From CAWJFJ01 sp963800065 (GTDB lineage Bacteria > Actinomycetota > Acidimicrobiia > Acidimicrobiales > UBA8190), in the NCBI GenBank assembly GCA_963800065.1, contig CAWCZO010000008.1, positions 186,001 through 250,000 of the forward strand: a DNA stretch of 64,000 bases, in the 5' to 3' direction. Below the pieces are notes generated by a model. The model saw only the letters and a list, made by a program, of their open reading frames with translations, was not told the DNA's origin and did no database searches. A program made the position numbers and the translations under genes. This document shows, piece by piece, positions 35,570 to 44,859 of the stretch. The stretch's first letter is position 1. Every line of letters starts with the position of its first letter.

Positions 35570-36077
35570 GCCGCATACCCGCACACTGCTTTCACTTTTC
35601 TGCGCGGACAGACACATAACTGCGATTTGCGGTCGCAACGTGTATCCGCGTGTCGCGAGCTGTACCTGCCGTGTGCGGGCGGGGTCTTGGCCGGAAACCA
35701 ACCGGGCCTTGGGCACCCTGGATTCGGGGTTCCCGAGCCCTCTGCGCATCCCTCGCAGCCAGTCCCGAGGCGCCGGCGCCGGGTGTTCGGATCGGAGGGC
35801 GACCCGCTCGGGATCGCCGCAGCTAAGCAATGGCGCGTGGCTCAGATCGCAGGCGACTTCCTCACCTTCGGGCTGACTCGACGTGGCAGAGGGAGCGTGA
35901 GGCCATCCGACTCCGGGTGTTCCGATCTGGCATCTGGCATCTGGCATCTGGCATCTGGCGGTCATACTGGCCCTGTTAAGGCGCCCCGCACATTCCCGCT
36001 ATTTCCAGGGCGGCCGAAGTGCGACAGATCTTCGATCTGTAGCCTTCGGAGGCAGGATCTCTTTGGAGGCGATGCTC
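35570..36077. other. gene-free stretch containing a heptamer tandem repeat
   Basis: Holds five exact copies of ATCTGGC at 35925–35959. No supported gene. The RBS of the next gene (GGAGG) lies at 36065–36069. Confidence 0.6.
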
Positions 36078-36989
36078 ATGCCCCATCCCGTTCGCTTTGG
36101 CCTCATGGACATGGACCCTCTCACGGGTGCTCAGCCGGTGTGTCTGGGCTCGCCCATGGGTCTCCAGGGGTGGCGCGACAGCGCGGAGGAAGCTGAGCGT
36201 CTGGGATTCGACGTGCTGTGGTGCGCCGACCATCTTTTCCACTTCTTGGTGCCGGACGCGCCCTTCATCGACGGTTGGGCCTTGTTGCCAGCGTGGGCCG
36301 CGGTTACGACCACCATCCGCCTGGGCGTTCTCATAACAAACCTGTCGTGGCGCTCACCGGTCCAAGTGGCTCGTTCCGCCATCGCCGTCGACCAACTCTC
36401 GGCCGGTCGACTCGAACTGGGTGTGGGGACGGGTGCCTTCGGTGACCAGGCCATGGCCGGGATGCTCGATATGACGCCCCGTGAACGGATCGCCCGCCTT
36501 CGCGAGGGCGTCGGCGTCCTTGACCGGCTCCTGCGTGGTGACGTGACCCCCTTCGCAGGGGCATACACGACCTACACCGACGCCCATACCGAACCGGGGT
36601 GCGTCCAATCCCCTCGCGTGCCGATCACGATCGGTGCTGTGCAACGACGTGCCATTGAGGTGGCGGTCGACCTGGCCGACACATGGAGCACCTATTCAGA
36701 CCCGCTCCTTTCACGGGACGAGGCACGCAAGGACATCGCGTCTCGTGTCCACATCTTCGAAGAGTTGTGTGCGACAAAAGGGCGTGACCCCGAGGAACAG
36801 CGAAGATCCCTACTCGTCCTCAATCCCCTCGACGCCTGGGAGTCGACGAGCACGGTGGGACACATCCTGGAGACCTACGACGGACTTGGGTTCAGCGAGT
36901 TCGTTTTCCACCGGCCTCAGGACCGTCGCCGCTCCACGTTCGAACGTGTCGCCCAGGACGTATTGCCCCGACTTCGGAACCAAATCTGA
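36078..36989 (+). CDS. LLM class (luciferase-like, probably F420-dependent) oxidoreductase
   Basis: 303 aa from the ATG at 36078, eight bases after GGAGG; TTG 36063 and ATG 36072 are alternatives too close to that site. TIM-barrel landmarks: GWRDSAEEAERLGFDVLWCA, DHLFHF, LGVLITNLSWRSPVQVARSA, LSAGRLELGVGTGAFGDQAM and the late FSEFVFHRP. Members use reduced F420 or FMN; the group with DHLFHF and LELGVGTGA is mostly F420-dependent in actinobacteria. Substrate unknown. Confidence 0.85.
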   Translation: MPHPVRFGLMDMDPLTGAQPVCLGSPMGLQGWRDSAEEAERLGFDVLWCADHLFHFLVPDAPFIDGWALLPAWAAVTTTIRLGVLITNLSWRSPVQVARSAIAVDQLSAGRLELGVGTGAFGDQAMAGMLDMTPRERIARLREGVGVLDRLLRGDVTPFAGAYTTYTDAHTEPGCVQSPRVPITIGAVQRRAIEVAVDLADTWSTYSDPLLSRDEARKDIASRVHIFEELCATKGRDPEEQRRSLLVLNPLDAWESTSTVGHILETYDGLGFSEFVFHRPQDRRRSTFERVAQDVLPRLRNQI

Positions 36990-37099
36990 GCAACGGCAGG
37001 CATCCAGTGCGTGCCTGGCGGTGGGCGGTCTCAGGCCAGAAGCCGACCGGACCTCGGGCATCCGATTCTCGGGGCGGTCTCAAGCCATCCACGCACCGG

Positions 37100-37515
37100 T
37101 GAAGCGAACAGCGGAAGCTGTCGCCGACCTGGAGATGCAAATGCGTTTCTCAGCTGCGGAGCAGTCCGAGGTGTGGGACTGGTTTGAGGCCGGCGAGTCG
37201 ATGCGGTCGATCGCCCGTTCCATCGGCCGGCCCCAAGGCGGAGTTCACGGCCTGATCCAGAAGACCGGCGGCATCCGTCCGGTTGCGCCCATGGTGTGGT
37301 CCGACGCCCGGATGTCGCTGGCGGAACGGGAGGAGATCTCTCGAGGGCTCGCCACCGGGCTGTCGATGCGGCAGGTAGCGGCCGGGCTGGGCCGAGCACC
37401 GTCGACGATCTCTCGAGAGGTTGCGCTCAGCGGGGGTCCGCACCGCTACCGGGCCTGTGAGGCCGAGGCGTCGGCCCGCCGGCGTGCTCGGCGCCCTCGA
37501 CCGGCCAAGTTCCGC
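37100..37515 (+). pseudogene. 5' fragment of an IS30-family transposase
   Basis: The frame encodes the N-terminal helix-turn-helix region only: MQMRFSAAEQSEVWDWFEAG, SMRSIARSIGRPQGGVHGLI, MSLAEREEISRGLATGLSMR, QVAAGLGRAPSTISREVALS. It ends at RRPRPAKF, after which the integrase domain is missing. It is a different IS30 lineage from the one at 39371. Confidence 0.75.
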
Positions 37516-37656
37516 TGGGTGGCGGGTGCCTCAAGCATCCCCGATGTCAGGCCCGATCCAATGCCGAGGGCAGGGCCTAAAGGTCCTCTTCAGTCCACTC
37601 AAGAGTCGAGTCCGAGGCAGGACCGAGGTGTCGATCGAACACGATCTTTCCTGCAC

Positions 37657-38106
37657 TCAGTGGTCGTGGCGGATCACCATCACAGGGCACGGTGCGTGAT
37701 GAGCCACGTAGTCGCTGACCGAACCACGGAACAATCGGCTCAACCAACCTTTGCCCGATGAGCCGATCACTAGCACGTCTGCATTCATTTCTTTGGCCAC
37801 TTTGACAATAACTTCGCCCGTCCTTTCGTCATTCGGTACCAGACGAACCTCAACCTTGGTCCCGACCACCGAGGCGGTTCGATCCAGTGCAGATCGCCCC
37901 TCTGCCGTTGACTTCTTCCAATCCTTGTCCGCCTGCTCGTAGCTTATGCTTGGCCCCTCGATGCCTCCGGCGTCCTCCAAGGGGTCCTCATATTCAGGGA
38001 TAACCATTGCGAGGACTACGTGAGCTCCGGGGCGCAGTAGGTCCATAGATCGGTGCGCCGCCTCGATCGCAGGCTCAGATCCGTCGGTTGCCACGACTAT
38101 ATTCAT
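37657..38106 (-). CDS. universal stress protein (UspA family)
   Basis: 149 aa; GGAGGAC before the ATG at 38106. Rossmann-like Usp fold: MNIVVATDGSEPAIEAAHRS, and the ATP-binding G-2x-G-9x-G(S/T) motif seen as IGSSGKGWLSRLFRGSVSDY. Closes with HAPCPVMVIRHDH. The ATP-binding type, probably expressed under stress or starvation. Confidence 0.93.
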   Translation of the reverse strand: MNIVVATDGSEPAIEAAHRSMDLLRPGAHVVLAMVIPEYEDPLEDAGGIEGPSISYEQADKDWKKSTAEGRSALDRTASVVGTKVEVRLVPNDERTGEVIVKVAKEMNADVLVIGSSGKGWLSRLFRGSVSDYVAHHAPCPVMVIRHDH

Positions 38107-38206
38107 GGTGTCCTCCATCGATGCACGGCGACATTGTGTCTCGACCCGGACAGGACGACCAGTTGAAGGCTCTGGGTCCGCCTCAACCGTCCGCTTACGG
38201 TGTCCC

Positions 38207-38971
38207 TCACGTGTCTCCATCTGGACAAGAATGAATGGCGGCCATTATGGCCTGGGCAAACGCTGTTTCACCCGCTGTCTGTTGAGTTGGACTAGCTGGA
38301 TCTTGAGCCACATTGGCGGGCAAACCGGGACTGAAGTGGAGGAAGTCAGAAGCGAACCAAGATGGATGGGCCTGCGCCTCCTCATTCCAATTCACAACTC
38401 GCAGGTTTGAATGATGCTTCCTTGCTTCCTCGATGACCTGATTTATTGCCGTCGCCACGTGCGGTCGATAAAACATAGGGCTGACCCGTGACTTCGCATT
38501 GACGACGACAATGCATCGATTCTGCGCGCTCTGCAGCAAGTGATTTAGTAGGTCGGAATATTCCCGCACAGTCACCAGCCCTCTCGCAACTTGGGCTGCG
38601 TCATTCGACGCCGTCTCGACCACGATGATTCCAAGGTTCGCCGTTCCAAGATCTCTTGACAGCTCACTCTGCGCCCACGAAGACGACAACGCATGACCCG
38701 GGTCGACGGACACATGGCTGAAGTAACCGGCTTCAAAGAACTCCGCCTCTAGCGAAGTCTTGGCCTGCCAGGTGAGGGAATCGCCAACAATTGCGACACC
38801 ACGGGCACTCGGTGTAGTCGGAGTATTCCGTGGAGAGAATCGCGGACCCTCCGGGCTCTCTAACCACCCGATGGTCAACAGAGTCGCCACTGCCAAACAG
38901 CCCACGCCGACATACCGCCAAACGCCCATACCTCCAGCGTGAAGCGATACGGAGGCAATGGCCAGGGTCAA
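38207..38971 (-). CDS. SGNH/GDSL-type hydrolase, membrane-anchored
   Basis: 254 aa. One N-terminal hydrophobic segment YVGVGCLAVATLLTIGWL acts as signal anchor (a start at the ATG for MGVWRYVG is also possible). Block I is VAIVGDSLTW with the serine nucleophile, block III ETASNDAAQ with the Asn, and block V SDFLHFSP with Asp and His of the triad. Such extracytoplasmic SGNH enzymes often deacylate or acylate envelope glycans. It is upstream of and parallel to the Usp gene. Confidence 0.82.
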   Translation of the reverse strand: MTLAIASVSLHAGGMGVWRYVGVGCLAVATLLTIGWLESPEGPRFSPRNTPTTPSARGVAIVGDSLTWQAKTSLEAEFFEAGYFSHVSVDPGHALSSSWAQSELSRDLGTANLGIIVVETASNDAAQVARGLVTVREYSDLLNHLLQSAQNRCIVVVNAKSRVSPMFYRPHVATAINQVIEEARKHHSNLRVVNWNEEAQAHPSWFASDFLHFSPGLPANVAQDPASPTQQTAGETAFAQAIMAAIHSCPDGDT

Positions 38972-39074
38972 ACGTCACATACGTCGAAAAGTCATGGGCT
39001 GAGAGGTTACATTTCGTTGAGGGAGCTAGAGTCAGGGGTCTGCCGCGGGTCTGGTTGACAACGGTATTGACTGA

Positions 39075-39370
39075 TCAGGCTGCCACCTCACGACCGGTGA
39101 AGGCGAGTTCGAACTCGACAGGCGTCAGCCGGGCCAAGTGCACGCTGACGACGGCGGCGGTAGTAGGTGTGCTCGATCCAGGTGACGATGGCGTAGTGCA
39201 GCTCGCTGCGGGTGGCCCAGCGTCGGCGGTTGAGCACGTTCTTCTGGAGCAATGAGTGGAACGACTCCATGGGGGCGTTGTCGCCAGCAGCGGCCACCCG
39301 GCCCATCGAGCCGGTGAGACCGGCGGCTGTCAGCAGCGCCCGGAAGGCCCGGGATCGAAATTGGGTGAAA
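39075..39370 (-). pseudogene. IS3 orfB transposase, 3' part
   Basis: Continues the orfB reading after the IS30 insertion: TQFRSRAFRALLTAAGLTGS, MGRVAAAGDNAPMESFHSLL (the E of DDE), RRWATRSELHYAIVTWIEHT. One extra C near 39130 shifts the frame; the expected ending RLTPVEFELAFTGREVAA is read in the next frame to a stop at 39075. The transposase is thus broken twice. Confidence 0.8.
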
Positions 39371-39410
39371 TCAACTGGTCGTCGCAACACCTCGACTTTG
39401 GAGGTGGCAG

Positions 39411-40142
39411 ATGGCGACAATGCGAGAGCGTCAGCGGGCAGCCCAGCTCTATCGAGGGCAGATCCCGTCACCGGGACGGCCAACGATCGCCTGGCGTCAA
39501 GACCGGGTCAGGTTCTGGGCGGCGATCGCTCGCGGCCTGAAGACCGACGACGCGGGCGTGGAGGCGGGCGTCTCATCCCCCGTGGCCTACCGGTGGTTCC
39601 GTCACGCTGGCGGTGTGAATCCCTGCCTTCCCCAGACAGTGACGGGCCGCTACTTGTCGTTCTCGGAGCGTGAGGACATCGCCATCTGGCGTGCACAGAA
39701 GCTCGGTGTGCGAGAGATCGCGCGGCGGTTGAACCGAAGCCCCTCGACGATTTCGAGAGAGCTCCGCCGCAATGCCTCGACTCGCACCTTTCGTCTCGAG
39801 TACAAGGCCTCAACGGCTCAGTGGCATGCCGAGCGCCGTGCACGCAGACCCAAGGTGGCCAAGATGGTTACCAACGAGTCCCTGCGCGACTACGTCCAGG
39901 AGCGATTGTCCGGCGTGAAGAGAACAGCCGATGGCCGCCTCGTCGGCCCGCCTGGTCCAAAGTGGAACGGGAAGGGCAAGCCCCATCGGGCCGATCGCCG
40001 CTGGGTGAAGGGCTGGAGTCCCGAACAGATCTCCAAGCGGCTGAAGGTCGATTTCCCCGATGATGAGTCCATGCGGGTCAGCCCCGAGGCGATCTACCAG
40101 GCGCTCTACGTCCAAGGCCGAGGGGCCCTCAAACGGGAGCTA
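39411..40142 (+). pseudogene. IS30 transposase, 5' part (split by IS630)
   Basis: 244 codons: helix-turn-helix YLSFSEREDIAIWRAQKLGV with REIARRLNRSPSTISRELRR, then the linker to WSPEQISKRLKVDFPDDESM and SPEAIYQALYVQGRGALKRE. Frame continuity with 41379 onward is exact once one TA copy is removed (GAG CTA GTG GCT = E-L-V-A), giving 466 aa in total. Confidence 0.88.
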
Positions 40143-41376
40143 GTGCCCCATCAAGCAACGTTTGCGCGCTTTACCAGCTCACGCAGTGTTTTGTCCTGAG
40201 CGTTGCGGTTGCGCCAGATAATGTAGCGACGGATCATCGAGTTCTGCTCTTCGTGTGAGCGGTGGTCGGTGCCATCCAAGGTGAAATACCGCAGTGCCTG
40301 GAACTGCGCCTCGATCCGGTTCAGCCAGCTGGCGTTGGTGGGCACGTAGGCCAGTTCGACATTGTGGTCCTCGGCCCAGTCGCCCACCCGCGTGTCTCTC
40401 TGGGTCGACAAATGGGGACTGAAGTTGTCGAGCACGATGGCGATGCGAACTCCGGGTGGGTAGAGGCTGCGCAGGTAGCGGCAGAACTCGAGGAATGTGG
40501 TGCGGTCCTTCTTGGTCTTGATGTGACCGTAGATCTTGTCCTGATTCAGGTCGTAGGCGGCCATCAGGTGGCGGACCCCGGCGTGGCGAGTGAAGGTGGC
40601 GCGACGACGCCGGCGACGTGATCCTCTGACCCGGTCCTCGTCCTTGACGGCCATCGGGGCCCACTGCTTGCCGGGCCGGGGCAGCAGGTTGAGGGGTCCG
40701 AACTCGTCCATGCAGATGATCACCGTGGGGTCGTTTTTCTTGGGTTTGGCCTTGCCATCAGCGATTTCGTAGAGCTCGAGGACCCGGTTCTTCTTGGTCT
40801 CGAAGTCCGGGTCGCTCGACTGCTTCCAGGTCTTGATCACTTGAAACGAGACGCCCTCCTCTCGGAGGAGCAGGCGCAGTCCCTCGTGGCTGATGTCGTC
40901 GACCACCCCCTCAGCCACCAAGAACTCGGCCAGCTTGGTCAGGCTCCAGGTCGAAAAGGGCAAGCCGTGGTCGACGGGCCGGCTCAAGGCGACCTTCTTG
41001 ATCTCCCGGCGCTCGGGCAAGGTGAACGTCGGGGGTCGGCCCCCGGCGTACTTGGGCACGAGCGAGTCGAACCCGTCGTCGTTGAAGTTGTGGATCACGG
41101 CCCGGACCCGGTCGGGCGAGGTGAAGGCCACCTGGGCGATCTGGGCCACGTCCATACCCTGGGCCGACAGCAGGACCATCTGAGCTCTTCGCCACATCAC
41201 CACCGACCCCGAGGACCGGCGGACGATCCGCAACAGGCGGTTGCCCTCCTCATTGCTGATCTCTCGAACACGTATCCCGTCCCGCACGTGACCTCCTCAT
41301 CAGAGAAGACCAAATTCTCCGCGACCCGGGGGTCAGAGTGGTGGACGCGACCCTCCAACATTGCCGGTCACGGCAC
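40143..41376 (-). mobile_element. IS630-family element, copy 1 (1234 bp)
   Basis: Begins GTGCCCCATC and ends with the complement of GTGCCGTGAC, flanked on both sides by TA (40141–40142 and 41377–41378), the TA duplication expected for IS630/Tc1-type transposition. Same length as copy 2, with one base difference noticed near the left end. Confidence 0.92.
40151..41287 (-). CDS. IS630-family transposase, copy 1
   Basis: 378 aa. N-terminal Tc1-like helix-turn-helix (VVMWRRAQMVLLSAQGMDVA) and winged-helix region, then the DDE catalytic core: IICMDEFGPLNLLP (D), IAIVLDNFSPHLS (D) and TNASWLNRIEAQFQAL (E). Full length and intact, so the element may still move. Confidence 0.93.
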   Translation of the reverse strand: MRDGIRVREISNEEGNRLLRIVRRSSGSVVMWRRAQMVLLSAQGMDVAQIAQVAFTSPDRVRAVIHNFNDDGFDSLVPKYAGGRPPTFTLPERREIKKVALSRPVDHGLPFSTWSLTKLAEFLVAEGVVDDISHEGLRLLLREEGVSFQVIKTWKQSSDPDFETKKNRVLELYEIADGKAKPKKNDPTVIICMDEFGPLNLLPRPGKQWAPMAVKDEDRVRGSRRRRRRATFTRHAGVRHLMAAYDLNQDKIYGHIKTKKDRTTFLEFCRYLRSLYPPGVRIAIVLDNFSPHLSTQRDTRVGDWAEDHNVELAYVPTNASWLNRIEAQFQALRYFTLDGTDHRSHEEQNSMIRRYIIWRNRNAQDKTLRELVKRANVA

Positions 41377-41378
41377 TA

Positions 41379-42047
41379 GTGGCTTGCTTGCGGACCGGTC
41401 GGGCCTTGCGAGTGCCCCGCTCCCGGTCACAGCAGAAGGTCTGGGGCCACGTCACCCCTGAGGTGATGATCAGTGAGCGACCCGCCGAGGCAGACGATCG
41501 TGCCGTCCCCGGGCACTGGGAGGGAGACCTCATCATCGGACTGGAGCGCTCGGCCATCGGCACGGTGGTCGAACGGACCACGAGGTTCGCCATGCTGATC
41601 CATCTGCCTCGAGAAGAGGGCTATCGGCACAAGCACACCGTCAAGAACGGACCGGCACTCGCCGGTTACGGAGCGGTCACGATGAAAGACGCTCTCTCCG
41701 CCAAGATGACCACCCTCCCAGAGCAGCTCCGCCGATCCCTGACTTGGGACAGAGGCAAGGAGCTCTCTCAACATGCAGCGTTCAAAGTTGAGACCGGCAT
41801 CCCGGTCTACTTCGCCGACCCACGCAGTCCTTGGCAACGCGGCAGCAACGAGAACACCAACGGACTCCTCCGTCAATACTTCCCCAAAGGCACTGACCTC
41901 TCGCGCTGGAACGCTGAAGAGATTGACGCAGTTGCAGAAATGCTCAACAGCCGACCCCGGAAGACTCTTGGTTGGAAGACACCGGCCGAAGCCTTCGACG
42001 AGCATGTACATTTGCTCCAGAAAGCCGGTGTTGCGACGATCGATTGA
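41379..42047 (+). pseudogene. IS30 transposase, 3' part (split by IS630)
   Basis: Carries the DDE integrase core: VPGHWEGDLIIG (D), LTWDRGKELSQH (D) and SNENTNGLLRQYFPKGTDLS (E), and ends at the IS30 inverted repeat. Without the IS630 insertion this would be a complete transposase. Confidence 0.88.
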
Positions 42048-42645
42048 ACTCAGTTTGACCGCCCCGGTCCGAGTGAACGACCACCGTCCCGTGCGGCTGC
42101 CGCCGGGCGACGGCCGAGCGCAGGGCCGAGGTGGCGAGCTCGGCGGTCATGCGGGGTCCGATGGAGTAGCCCACGATCCGGTTCGAGAACAGGTCCTTCA
42201 ACGAGCAGCAGTAGAGCTTGCCTTCGGCGGTGGGGTGCTCGGTGATGTCGGTGAGCCAGATGGCGTCGGGCGCCGGGGCGCTGAAGTTGCGCCGTACCAG
42301 GTCGTCGTGGACGGCCGGACCAGGGATCTTGCCCGAGCTCCGACGCCCCTTCTTCGTTGTCACCGACCAGATCCGGTGCCGCTTGCACATTCGGTGGACC
42401 CGGCCCTCGCCCACCAGATGGCCGGCCCGTTCGAGCTCGTCACAGATGAAGCGGTAGCCGAACTCGGGATCATCGCCGTGAATGTCGACGATGGCGTTCA
42501 CCAGGTGGGCGTCATCGAGGTCACGGCCGCACACGGGCCTGGCCTGCCACTTGTAGAACGCCTGGGGAGTGAAGCCGAGCACCCCGCAGGTCACCGTGAC
42601 GGGGATCCCGTCAGCGGCCAGCTCCTGGACCAGCGGGAAGGTCAT
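42048..42645 (-). pseudogene. IS3 orfB transposase, 5' part
   Basis: Starts MTFPLVQELAADGIPVTVTC; its ATG overlaps the orfA stop (ATGA). HTH_21 region GDDPEFGYRFICDELERAGH, then the rve integrase core DAIWLTDITEHPTAEGKLYC (D) and VVVHSDRGGQTEF (D), where the IS30 element cuts in. Confidence 0.85.
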
Positions 42646-42926
42646 TTTGGGAGCTGCTCCCGGGCGAAGTAGGCGGCCGCCCTCCGCAGGATCTCGTTCT
42701 CCATCTCAAGCCGGCGCTTCTCCCGGCGCAGGTGGACGATCTCGGCCTGCTCGGTGCTCGTCAGGCCGTCTTTGATCCCGTCATCGATGTCGCCCTGCTG
42801 CATCCAGCGCCGCAGGGTCGACAGCGAGATGTCGAAATCGGCTGCCACCTCGTCGAGCGGCACCGTGCGCCGCCGGGCGACGGCCACCACGTCCCGCTTG
42901 AACTCGGCAGGGAACTGCTTGGGCAT
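42642..42926 (-). CDS. IS3 orfA, helix-turn-helix protein
   Basis: 94 aa: MPKQFPAEFKRDVVAVARRR, LDEVAADFDISLSTLRRWMQ (HTH_Tnp_1), and a leucine-zipper-like tail HLRREKRRLEMENEILRRAA. The stop is reached at CCAAAATGA, a run that could allow the -1 frameshift typical of IS3 elements. Confidence 0.9.
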   Translation of the reverse strand: MPKQFPAEFKRDVVAVARRRTVPLDEVAADFDISLSTLRRWMQQGDIDDGIKDGLTSTEQAEIVHLRREKRRLEMENEILRRAAAYFAREQLPK

Positions 42927-42991
42927 GGCTCCATCCTTTCTGCCAGGACCATCCTGGCAAAAGAGATGTCAACGAGACCCGCGGCAGACCC

Positions 42992-44001
42992 ATATCGGTC
43001 ATTGCTAGGTGGCGCGGAAACTGGTGTTTGAGAGGGGTCCTCTCGACAATTCGACCGGGTTGCCGTGCCCGTGCCCCTAGAGTCGAGATTCGAGCAGGGC
43101 TGCCATCTCTCGGTACCGCGACACCGGAGCCTCCGGTGAGAGTCGGGGTCAGCTCGTCGTAGAATTGGAGAACAGCGTCGTCGGAGGCGTCGCTGGTAGG
43201 TGGGGCGTACTCGATCACGATCGAGCATGAACTACCGGGTGACAGGGCTGACTCACAACTATTGGCGCCGATTGTGAAATCCTCTGGATCGGTACCGTCG
43301 ATCGAGAACCCGTGCGGATTCAAGGTCGTCAGGCCGGTGTTTGTGATCGTCGCCGAAACCGAGCTCGGTGTCACGCCGGTCGATGCGGCCTCGAGGACAT
43401 CACTTGACAGATCGGCGGCATAAAATGGCTCGGTGGCGTTGAACGAGATATCGCCGAAAATCGCGGGAGTCGGGGCCCCGGGGTTCTGGAGCGAATCGCA
43501 GTGGTACTCGAACATGGCGGCGAAGGACGTGAGCTGGTTGGCCGTGTATGTCGCCTCGAGAACATCGATCCATTCATCACCTGGATTACACGAACTATCC
43601 TCTATGGCAAATGAGAATGGGTAATACTTCGGGCTCACGGTGTACACACCGGTGGTTATGCCGGTCCCTCCGGGGCCGGTCACGTCGACCTGATAATAGT
43701 CATTCGGATTGCTGCCAAGAAGATAGAAGTCAGCCGGCGTGGTCGTAGAACCTCCATGCAAATCGACGTTGGAGGTTTGGAATTGTGTTCCGGCAAATTG
43801 CGCTGGATTCAACCCGGGGACGCTGGAGATCTCTTCACCATCGAAGTTGGCTTCGATGTCCAGGAATGCCTCGGTCAGAGGTTTTGTCGACGTGCTGGAA
43901 GACGTGGGCGCCGGAGTCGGAGAGGCCACAGCCGGGGTCCACATTCCGATCGCCACGGTGCAAATTGCGGTCATCGCCCACGCCCGCCTGGAATCCCTCA
44001 T
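42992..44001 (-). pseudogene. secreted choice-of-anchor-D-type protein, truncated by IS3
   Basis: Signal peptide from the ATG at 44001 (MRDSRRAWAMTAICTVAIGM ... VASPTPA). A long beta-rich region with four cysteines follows, then an Ig-like domain SVSATITNTGLTTLNPHGFS with SIDGTDPEDFTIGANSCESA and LSPGSSCSIVIEYAPPTSDA, the choice-of-anchor D pattern. The frame runs into the IS3 end at 42991 and finishes in IS sequence, so the natural C-terminus is lost. Confidence 0.75.
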
Positions 44002-44169
44002 TGGCCCCCACCCCAATCTGTCCAATTCCAATAACAGCACTGGTTGGTACCCATGGCAATCGCGAAGTCGGCACAAGTCCGATTGCGGACCCCTCGACGA
44101 CACTTCGTTGTGGCTCCGGCAGGGCCGAGAGGGCTACCCGGTAGGTTCGAAAATCATTGATCTGTTGGT

Positions 44170-44470
44170 AACGCCGGGGTTAACACGCTTGGCTACGACG
44201 AGTCGGCCAACTCCGCGCTCAAAGGCGCCTTCGCCGATGTTCGAGAGGCCTCTTTCGGGTGTTCGGCTAGACCAAGATCTCCGTCCTCCTCGGCTTCACG
44301 ATCGCCGCTTACAACCTCGACCGCATTCGCGGTCTCAGGGCCAAGCAGGCAAGGACGAGGCCAAGCCGTCCGGCGGGCCGGACGCCGTCAAGGAACTTGG
44401 AGTGATTGCATCACCAGGGACGGCGAAACCGTTCCCGCCAAGGCCACAGGGCCGCCGGGCAAACTGACAG
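44170..44470 (+). pseudogene. transposase C-terminal remnant
   Basis: Pieces of one protein in shifting frames: LGYDESANSALKGAFADVRE, TKISVLLGFTIAAYNLDRIR, LRAKQA, then ITRDGETVPAKATGPPG. The last part is the same as the remnant at 47426, directly ahead of the hairpin repeat, as though both are tails of one lost IS. Family not assigned. Confidence 0.5.
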
Positions 44471-44859
44471 ACGTCCTCGCAACGAGAAATCGCCCGTGAG
44501 GGCGACTTCGACGGGTCTGTCCACGCGAAGGCGATCGTCTCCAAAGCAGAATGCCGGCCCGGAGGCCGGCATTCTGGTTACTCCCTGGGGTGGCGGACGA
44601 GTCATGGACTCATCGCCACCTCCAACGGCGGGTTTCACGAAACACTGCGGGTGTCGTTTCATGAACACCCAGCAGTGGGTTGTTCGTGAAACTCCCTTGC
44701 CAGGTTCGAAGTGGATCTGGCGGGGGAGTCTCCACAGCCCATGCGGTGGAGTCTCCACATTGACGCTGCCGAATCCAGCCCCGGATTGTGGGCGGCGGAG
44801 GTTGGGTATCGCCAGCAACGAGCGATACCGAGCGGTGCGCGCACCGTCTCACGTTTCTA

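Larger units (their letters stand above)
39371..42047 (+). mobile_element. IS30-family element inside IS3, itself interrupted by IS630
   Basis: Inverted ends TCAACTGGTCGTCGCAACAC (39371) and the complement of TCAATCGATCGTCGCAACAC (42047) bracket a single transposase gene. The insertion splits the IS3 orfB after GGQTEF. A 2-bp target duplication is compatible but cannot be placed exactly because the ends and target share bases. Confidence 0.8.
39036..42991 (-). mobile_element. IS3-family element, interrupted by nested IS30 and IS630 elements
   Basis: The ends are 25-bp inverted repeats with one mismatch: GGGTCTGCCGCGGGTCTG.. at 39036 and its complement ending at 42991. Without the inner elements the IS is about 1.28 kb, the normal IS3 length. 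It carries orfA (42642–42926) and a split orfB. I found no clear target duplication at the outer ends. Confidence 0.85.
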
